A stretch of DNA of 64,000 nt from positions 147,316,732 to 147,380,731 of the forward strand of contig CM040117.1 in NCBI GenBank assembly GCA_022559845.1. The letters are read 5' to 3'. Shown piece after piece: positions 57,960-64,000 of the stretch (the stretch's first letter is position 1; every line of letters begins with the position of its first letter). The notes beneath the pieces were generated by a model that was not told the origin of the DNA, ran no database searches, and saw only the letters and a program-made list of their open reading frames with translations. Origin of the DNA: Amorphophallus konjac (taxonomy: Eukaryota > Streptophyta > Magnoliopsida > Alismatales > Araceae). Made by a program: the position numbers and the translations under genes.

Positions 57960-58317
57960 TTTGATCTCATTTGTGTTTTTGTTCAAGACAAAGCAGTGGG
58001 TTTCATCAAAAAATAACTTTAAAACCTTTATCGCACAATTGGCTTATGCTCAGCAGATTGTGATTCAGACCTTTCACAAAAAGCACATCTTCAATAAGAA
58101 TTTCAGAATTCTTACCAATGTTGCCAATCCCAACGATTTTACCTTTGTCTTGACCTCCAAAGATAACCGAACCTCCATCCTTGTCCTGCAGTGTAGAGAA
58201 CACTTTCTTGTCCCCTATCATATGCCTTGAACAGCCGCTGTCCAGGTACCATTTGCTCCCTCTGGCTTCAAGACATATCTGCAAGAAGAAGAGTTCTCAT
58301 GCAACTGTTTTTGGTAC
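57960..58317 (-). pseudogene. Nested Sirevirus aspartic protease
   Basis: Same frame as gag. WYLDSGCSRHMIGDKKVF carries the catalytic DSG, followed by GNIGKNSEILIEDVLFV and LNHNLLSISQLCDKGF, the typical copia protease C-terminal strand. It cleaves the polyprotein. A stop at 58006-58008 follows the domain and another lies just before it (about 58276-58300). Confidence 0.9.
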
Positions 58318-60129
58318 CTAAGCCAGTTTGGGTCCGTAGGAGTTAGTCCAGTTCTGAGTATATCTCTTCTTGGTCCAAAAAACATGATTTCTAGGTGGAT
58401 TTTGTCTGAACCAATAATTTATAATAGCATGACCAAATCTACCACAATGATAACAGTTAACAGGTGCAAACTTTCTTTGAAACTGTCGTGGTTTGGATTG
58501 AACAAGCTTGGGTTCATGCTTGGAACATGAAGCATGTTTTTTATCTTTTTCATGAACAAAGGATGTGGTGATCTTGTGCTCAAGCGATTTTTGATTTTGA
58601 GGAGTGTATCCGAGACATTCTTTTTGAAAATTGACTTTAATTCCCAACATATTATCTAGATTTTTCTTGCCCTTAACAAATCTTGACAATGTGAACTGAA
58701 GATCAGCCACTTCATTTTCTAAACTCACAGCCTTTTCTTCAAGTTCTGAGTTTGTAGATTTCAGAATTTGTTCTTCAATTTTGATCTTTTCACATGCTTC
58801 CTCCATTTCAATTATTTTGGATGATAGTTCCTCTTTGGTTTTATCACAGTCTAAAATTGTTTGTAATAGACTTTCTTTTTCTTCCGTAGCCTCAAACCAT
58901 TCCTGTTCCAGTTTCTCAAATTTGGCAAAGATATCTTCACGTGACAAGTCATCAAGTTTCTTTTTGAGAGTTTTATTTTCAGATCTGGTTTTCTTGTATT
59001 TAGTGTACATCTTTTCATATTCAGATTCCCATTATTCATTGGAAATGAAATCAGGGTCAGAATTTACCTCTGTAGATTCGTCTTCATGTGCCATGAGGCA
59101 CAAGCTTTCCACTAGTTCTTGAATCTCTTCATCAGATGGTTCATCTTCTTCGTCGCTCCAAGTGGCGACCATGGCTTTGGGTTTCTTGAAATTATCCTTC
59201 TTGAATTTCTTTTTCAGATCTGGACATTCACCTCTCATGTGCCCAAACTTCTTGCATTCGTAGCATATGATGCTACTTGGCTTGCTCAATTCGCCATTGG
59301 TTTGCGTGGGCCTTCTTTGCCCCTTTCTGAAGTTTCCTTGAAAATTTCTCTTCTTCCTTAGAAATTTCCTCACTTGGCGAGTTATCATCGCCAATTCTTC
59401 CTCTTCATTGCTTCCGTCACTTGATTCACCTTCTTGAAATTTGTCATTGGATTGATGAGCTTTCAGTCCAATGACCTTTTTCTTCTTGATGTCTTCATCA
59501 ACTGTTCTCTTTATATTTATCTCATAGGTCATGAGTGACCCTATGAGTTCGTCCAAGGTGAGAGTTGACAGGTTCTTTGAGTCTTCAATTACCGTGGCCT
59601 TTGAGTGCCAAGCTGACGGTAGGGACCTTAACACCTTCCTCACAAGGTCTGAATTTGAGTATTCCTTCCCGAGACTTTTGAGACCATTTGTGATCTCTAT
59701 TAACCTTGCAAACATCTCAGAGATGGTTTCTTCAGGTTTCATTTTGAATAGCTCATAGTCAGTGACTAGGAGATTTGCCTTGGTTTCCTTGACCTCTGAA
59801 GTTCCCTCGTATATGAGTCGTAGCTTGTCCCACATTTCTTTGGCTGAGCTACACATAGAAACACGAGAGAATTTATTAGGGTGTATCGCACATTGCATAA
59901 TATTCATGGCATTAAAATTAGCAGTGCATTTCTTTATTTCCTCGGGTGTCCATTTTTCTTCATCAGTCCCGAGTTTATGAGGACCCTTGTCCACAACTCT
60001 CCAAACTGCGTACTCTTAGGCCCTAAGAAAAATATGCATTCTATTTTTCCAGTAGGAGTAGTTTAAACCATTAAAAAAAGGAGGACGGTTGATGGAGTGA
60101 CCCTCGGGTATCATACCCTTGTTTGCCAT
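58318..60129 (-). pseudogene. Nested Sirevirus gag
   Basis: Start ATG at 60129 (MANKGMIPEGHSI, then FFNGLNYSYWKNRM). A TAA at 60016-60018 follows after 37 codons. The core is MNIMQCAIHPNKFSRVSM, WDKLRLIYEGTSEVKETKA, ETISEMFARLIEITNGLK. Knuckle 1, CYECKKFGHMRGEC, is intact. An acidic segment, a TAA at 59032-59034 and a 120-residue coiled coil (KLEQEWFEATEEKES..., QILKSTNSELEEKAVS) follow. Knuckle 2 reads CYHCGRFGHAIINYW, with the last Cys lost. It ends in a TAG at 58318-58320 exactly where the family has the Trp of the WVPK motif. Confidence 0.9.
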
Positions 60130-60178
60130 TTAACTGGATCTTACTCTAGATCGTTAGATCTGTGAAAGAAAGAGCCTT

Positions 60179-60191
60179 GGCTCTGATACCA
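60179..60191 (-). other. Primer binding site, tRNA-iMet (nested element)
   Basis: The minus strand reads TGGTATCAGAGCC two bases after the LTR, an exact match to the plant initiator-Met PBS. Confidence 0.95.
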
Positions 60192-60193
60192 AT

Positions 60194-61590
60194 TGAAGTC
60201 CCGAGATTAAATGGCACCCAAGAGGGGGGTGAATTGGGTGTTGGTAGTTTTAATCAAACTTTTTCAGCTTTTTATAAAATATGTGATAGGATGCTAATAT
60301 GAGAAACAAAACTAACAAATGCCAACAAACAAAGCAAAATCTATATGGTGATAAAAGGATTATGCAGGATAAACGAGAATAAAAATTGAACTAGAATGCA
60401 CACTTAAGATTTGCACAGAAGGGAGATAGAGGAAAAGGAACAAACCACACTGAGAAATCGATTTTTAGGTGGTTCGGATGCCACAACGGCAACCTACGTC
60501 CACCCCTCACGGACTGTGAGGATCCACACACTATCTTGTGAAGAGATATAAGATCGAACACACACACACACGTTGAGAGATGAAGGCTCCCACGAAGGTG
60601 TAAAAGACGCCTAAACACACACACACCAAACTGATCAGACTTAACTCCACACACACACGGATTCACGAAGATCTAGACACACACGAGATTGTTTTAGAAT
60701 TATAGAACAAGCACACTTGAAGCTTAGAAAGATTAAGAATGGAATATAAAAGAAAAGGCTTGATTGATGCTCCCACTTAGTTGATGAAGAGTTTCTTGGA
60801 TGCAGCTTGAGCTCCACTTGGATTGGGATTGATCTCCTTCAGATGTGGCTTGATCTTCACTTGAAGATGGATGAAGAATGATGAAGAAATCTTCTCGGAG
60901 CACTGTTCACATCTACAGTGCTAGCTCCCTTCTCTTCCCCTTTGGTAGCCTTCTTGATCCTTCTTGAGCATTAGGGTTTTCTTCACCCTCTTGTATAAGT
61001 TTTATAGGCTTTGAATGGTCCATGGACTCCCCCAGACCAAATCCACAATTTCTGGAGGGATTGAGTGCTTAGGGATTAAACAATACCAAGTGGAAAGGCT
61101 TCCCTTGAAGTGATAAAAAGTCAACAATATTGGGCAGCTCGAGGCTGGCGGTCAACCTACAGGGGTTGGCGGTCGACCGCCACTGAGAAACCTACAGGAG
61201 GCCGGTCCCTGGGAAATCCGGTCGACCGGGATTGAGGAGCGGTCGACCGCCACTGAGACAGCCTGTAGAAAGTTCCATTCTGTTATTCCAGGTCGACCGG
61301 GGTGATGCTGGAGGTCGACCGGACTGTCAAAAACCTGAAAAATGAAGAGTTTAGCCTAGAAAAGTGTGTCCATATGATCGAGGCATGAATTGAACGATTG
61401 GTTAAAAGGTATTACAAGTTCATTCAAGTTCTTAGAAAACCATTTGGAGTGCTAAAACCTAAGCAAAAGCATGAAGAGTTCCGACCTTGAAGGCTTATGA
61501 AAATCACTTAGGTTATTAGTTCTAAGCATGTGAGCAACCATATGTCCTTGGTTTTGTTATCATCAAAAACACCGAGATATATATACAACA
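60194..61590 (-). repeat. 5' LTR of nested Sirevirus
   Basis: On the minus strand it runs TGTTGTATATATATCTCGG... to ...CTCGGGACTTCA, 1397 bp, near-identical to 50966-52365. Five GTCGAC palindromes lie at 61172, 61221, 61242, 61292 and 61314. Minus-strand CTATAAAACTTATACAAGAG near 60990-61010 is a TATA candidate. Confidence 0.95.
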
Positions 61591-61732
61591 GTTTGGCCAT
61601 TCCATGTATGTATGTGATTTAATGAGGGCCGATGATGAATGGTATGAGTGGAAGAGCAAACAGTTTTTTGTTCGAAATGGAACTAACTCTAAGGGACCAA
61701 AGAAAGTTTGGGTACCCAAATCTATAAAATGA
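61591..61732 (+). pseudogene. Outer Sirevirus-type gag, C-terminal part
   Basis: The frame resumes inside a second zinc knuckle (GHSMYVCDLM) and runs through WYEWKSKQFF and GPKKVWVPKSIK to a TGA at 61730-61732. Joined to the left part, the knuckle reads YFYCG..GH....C, so the first Cys is missing. The duplicated GTTTG of the nested element is at 61591-61595. No protease frame follows. Confidence 0.85.
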
Positions 61733-64000
61733 GAATTTTGACTTGTAGGGATGCCTTGAGACCATGGAAATCATTGACAAAAATTTATCTCTCAAGGCAA
61801 GAAAATAAATGTTCATCTGGTAAGAATCTTCTTTTCGGTGCACTGTTTGATTTTGGAACACTCTACAAAGGTAAGGACTTGAATTTTGAGAAAACATGAT
61901 ATTTCAAGTTACATATCTCTTATTATGTTGATGTCCATGTGAATTTTGCATACACTGTAAAGAAAACCAAACGTGATACTTATCTGAACTTTGCATTTAC
62001 CCTTTGTTGATTTTGGTAATCATAAAGAGAAGCAGGAATTTGCAGATTAGATGAGTAATTGTGCATATTAGGTTTGCATACACACTTTTGCTTCATTTTG
62101 GAAATAATTGTTCAGTTTTACATACATTCAATTTCATGCTTTAGATTGCACATATCCTTGCATATTTGTGAATAGGAATAATTTTTCATCATCCTTTCAT
62201 TCACTTGCATATGCTTGTACATACTTCCTATCTTTGCTTGAATGCCATGATTTTTCGATATCTAAAATGATGTTTGTGGAATGTTAGATTATGTCTAGCT
62301 GGAAGCTTTCACTACGCGTGAGGTGATCTTCGGACCTACGTTCTCCGCCACGTACCGGAAATCATCTTGCACGAACTTAATTCTAAATCTTTGCTTGAGT
62401 ATAGGTATATACTTTAAGAAAACCTTTTTATTGAAATCTTCTAAGACCTTACCTCCTTGATAGATAAAATACAGTGATTTTGATCATTTGTGAATCGTGA
62501 AATATACAAAGGATGATGATTTATTTTCAAATGTGCATACATTTGGGGGGAGTCATAGCTATGTTATGGCAAATTCATTTTCAACATACAAAGTAATTAC
62601 CCACACGCTTTTCACAAAATGATGCATATGACTTTGATCGATAAGGATTTCAGAAATTCTTCTCAACACTTTAAGGGGAACAAAATTTCTACATGGAAAT
62701 TAAGAGTAATCGTGAGAAAAAAGTTACCTACCCAACAATCAATCAATAAGTGGAATGTGGAACCAAGTAGTCGGGAATCTCCACTGAAATAAATGAGGAA
62801 ACTCGCGTCGAAAGGTGAAGCAAAAATCCACAAGAATCAAAATTGTGACTAATCCTAGTAGCCGGGAATCCCCATTGAGACATATGAGGTGACTTGCGCC
62901 AAATGGTGAAGTTCAATAAAAAGTATTCATAAGCGGGGTTGTGCGAAGCTACCGATAGTCAAGGATCTAAAATGGAAGTGTAGAGAGGAAATAACCCTCT
63001 AGTGTTCTTTAGAAATTATGTTAATATCCATATATTTTGAACCTCATTTCTCATTGCCGCACATTTCACTCTTGGGTATGATTGTGATGAATGTGTAACT
63101 TGAATTTGTTCCTATCATGGTATATGCAATACCTCTAGTTTATGCATGCACTACCTTTTTTGACTATGCTTCATGTCTCACACTTTGGTTTTGAATCTAC
63201 TGTTCACTTGCTATCCTTTTACCCCATTGAGGGGGAGCTATAGATCATTACTTTCTTGACATTTTCATGCTTCATTGCTTGTTTGCTTGCATGAAACACT
63301 TCATACTTCCATTCATACATATCTTCAGATCATATATGTTCATAACGGGTTTAATAACCCCATTGTCAGTCAGTTTTTATTGTTGACAAAAAGGGGGAGA
63401 ATAGGTTGGTGTACTTAAATTTCTCATTCTGATAAGGGAAGAATATGCTCATACTCTTATTTCAAAGTGATTCACACTGTTCACTAACTTTAACACAAAG
63501 GGGGAGAAAGGCTCACTGATGTTTTTGAAACTGAATGAAGTGCTTCTGTAGCGGCAGGAAAATGGTTCCTAGGCCACGTACCAACTTCTCTATTTATTTG
63601 TTGGGGAAGTCATCTCGCGTCCGTGGAGACCTGCAAACACCAAGAAACCAAAAGGACGTCAGAAGGAGTCCCGGGTGTTACCCCAGGAGATAACCCTCCG
63701 ATGTTTAAGTCAGCAAGGGATCAATGAGCAATAGAGAAGAGCAAAGTGAGAGAGAAGTAGAGGTCATAGTAGACGATCCGAGAGGTGTGTAGGTCCTTTG
63801 CACGTGTGCTCGCCACTCCCAGTGGGTACTCGGAGAGTGCTCGCTGGGTGGTAAGGCAGTGCAGGAGGAGGTTTCTCTCTAGGCGTAGCGGGTAGCCTCT
63901 CTGTCGTTGTAGTAGGTCGGATTGCTCTATTCTCAGTAGGAAGCTCTTATGACAGAAGTATCCACCGTCCCTCTTCTCTTGCATAGTAGTATGGGGTTTA
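61733..64000 (+). mobile_element. Outer element 3' internal region, no pol
   Basis: Two kilobases without protease, integrase or RT. It has a diverged tandem repeat (GTAGYCGGGAATC at 62767 and 62858, period 91) and repeated purine tracts (GAGGGGGAGCTA at about 63231, CAAAAAGGGGGAGAAT at about 63388, CAAAGGGGGAGAAAGG at about 63493) like the multiple polypurine tracts of Sireviruses. The 3' LTR is not reached. The element is therefore gag-only or internally deleted and depends on another copy's enzymes. Confidence 0.65.

Larger units (their letters stand above)
50966..61590 (-). mobile_element. Complete Sirevirus-type copia element nested in gag
   Basis: GTTTG at 50961-50965 and 61591-61595 is the target duplication. 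LTRs lie at 50966-52365 and 60194-61590, with PBS, PPT and gag-pol on the minus strand in the copia order (integrase before RT), plus a third ORF between pol and the 3' LTR. The length of 10.6 kb fits Sireviruses. Gag-pol is one frame from 60129 to 55147 broken only by nonsense changes. This is the youngest insertion of the right-hand nest. Confidence 0.96.

Overview
This window is nuclear DNA of a flowering plant with a repeat-rich, TE-bloated genome. The evidence is a host gene with plant-type GT-AG introns (a LARP1 homologue), plant lineages of LTR retrotransposons (Sirevirus-type copia, chromodomain-bearing gypsy, Tat-type gypsy gag), an L1-type LINE, a plant-mobile-domain gene relic and many hAT-like miniature elements. 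I cannot fix the species from sequence alone. No rRNA, tRNA, CRISPR array or bacterial-type operon was seen.

Layout. 1-8990: minus-strand, badly decayed Tat/Ogre-type gypsy gag region, interrupted by a clean copia solo LTR (1482-3346, TSD GCCTT) and a hAT-like miniature element (7333-7887, TSD CCTGGTAT). About 9985-14460: multi-exon plant-mobile-domain pseudogene. About 14470-28346: an L1-type LINE split by a whole chromovirus (16274-24278, TSD ACTTG) and further hit by miniature elements at 24801-25155, 26453-26612 and 26678-27268. The chromovirus itself carries one miniature element in its 5' LTR (16387-16691) and one in the pol 3' part (22726-23131). 30057-37889, minus strand: seven exons of a LARP1 gene. 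They cover the N-terminal half and the whole La motif. The 3' exons are not in the window, and one junction is out of phase. 41165-41549: long-TIR foldback/Mutator-like miniature element. 42197-46603: left end of another GC-word element with UTR-like cargo, interrupted by a 3.4-kb gypsy solo LTR (42857-46227, TSD CCCTC). 46604-64000: a copia LTR fragment, hit by a gag-only Sirevirus-type element (5' LTR 47402-49181), which was hit inside gag by a complete, opposite-strand Sirevirus (50966-61590, TSD GTTTG) that has an extra third ORF.

How it fits together. Almost everything here is layered transposition, and the target-site duplications let the order of events be read. Two themes go beyond ordinary TE litter. 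First, several unrelated-looking miniature elements share one architecture: both ends are built from a reiterated short GC-rich word (CGCCTAGGCG, CGGGTCGG, TTTCGACCGG, GGTACC), the core is often AT-rich, and the four best-defined ones are flanked by an 8-bp duplication. Second, the palindrome GTCGAC is densely clustered in the LTRs of four different retrotransposons (copia and gypsy) and is rare elsewhere in the window.

The only convincing host gene is LARP1, an mRNA-binding regulator of translation and decay of 5'TOP-type transcripts. Either its 3' half lies across an intron of at least 30 kb filled by these elements, or the gene has been truncated by them.
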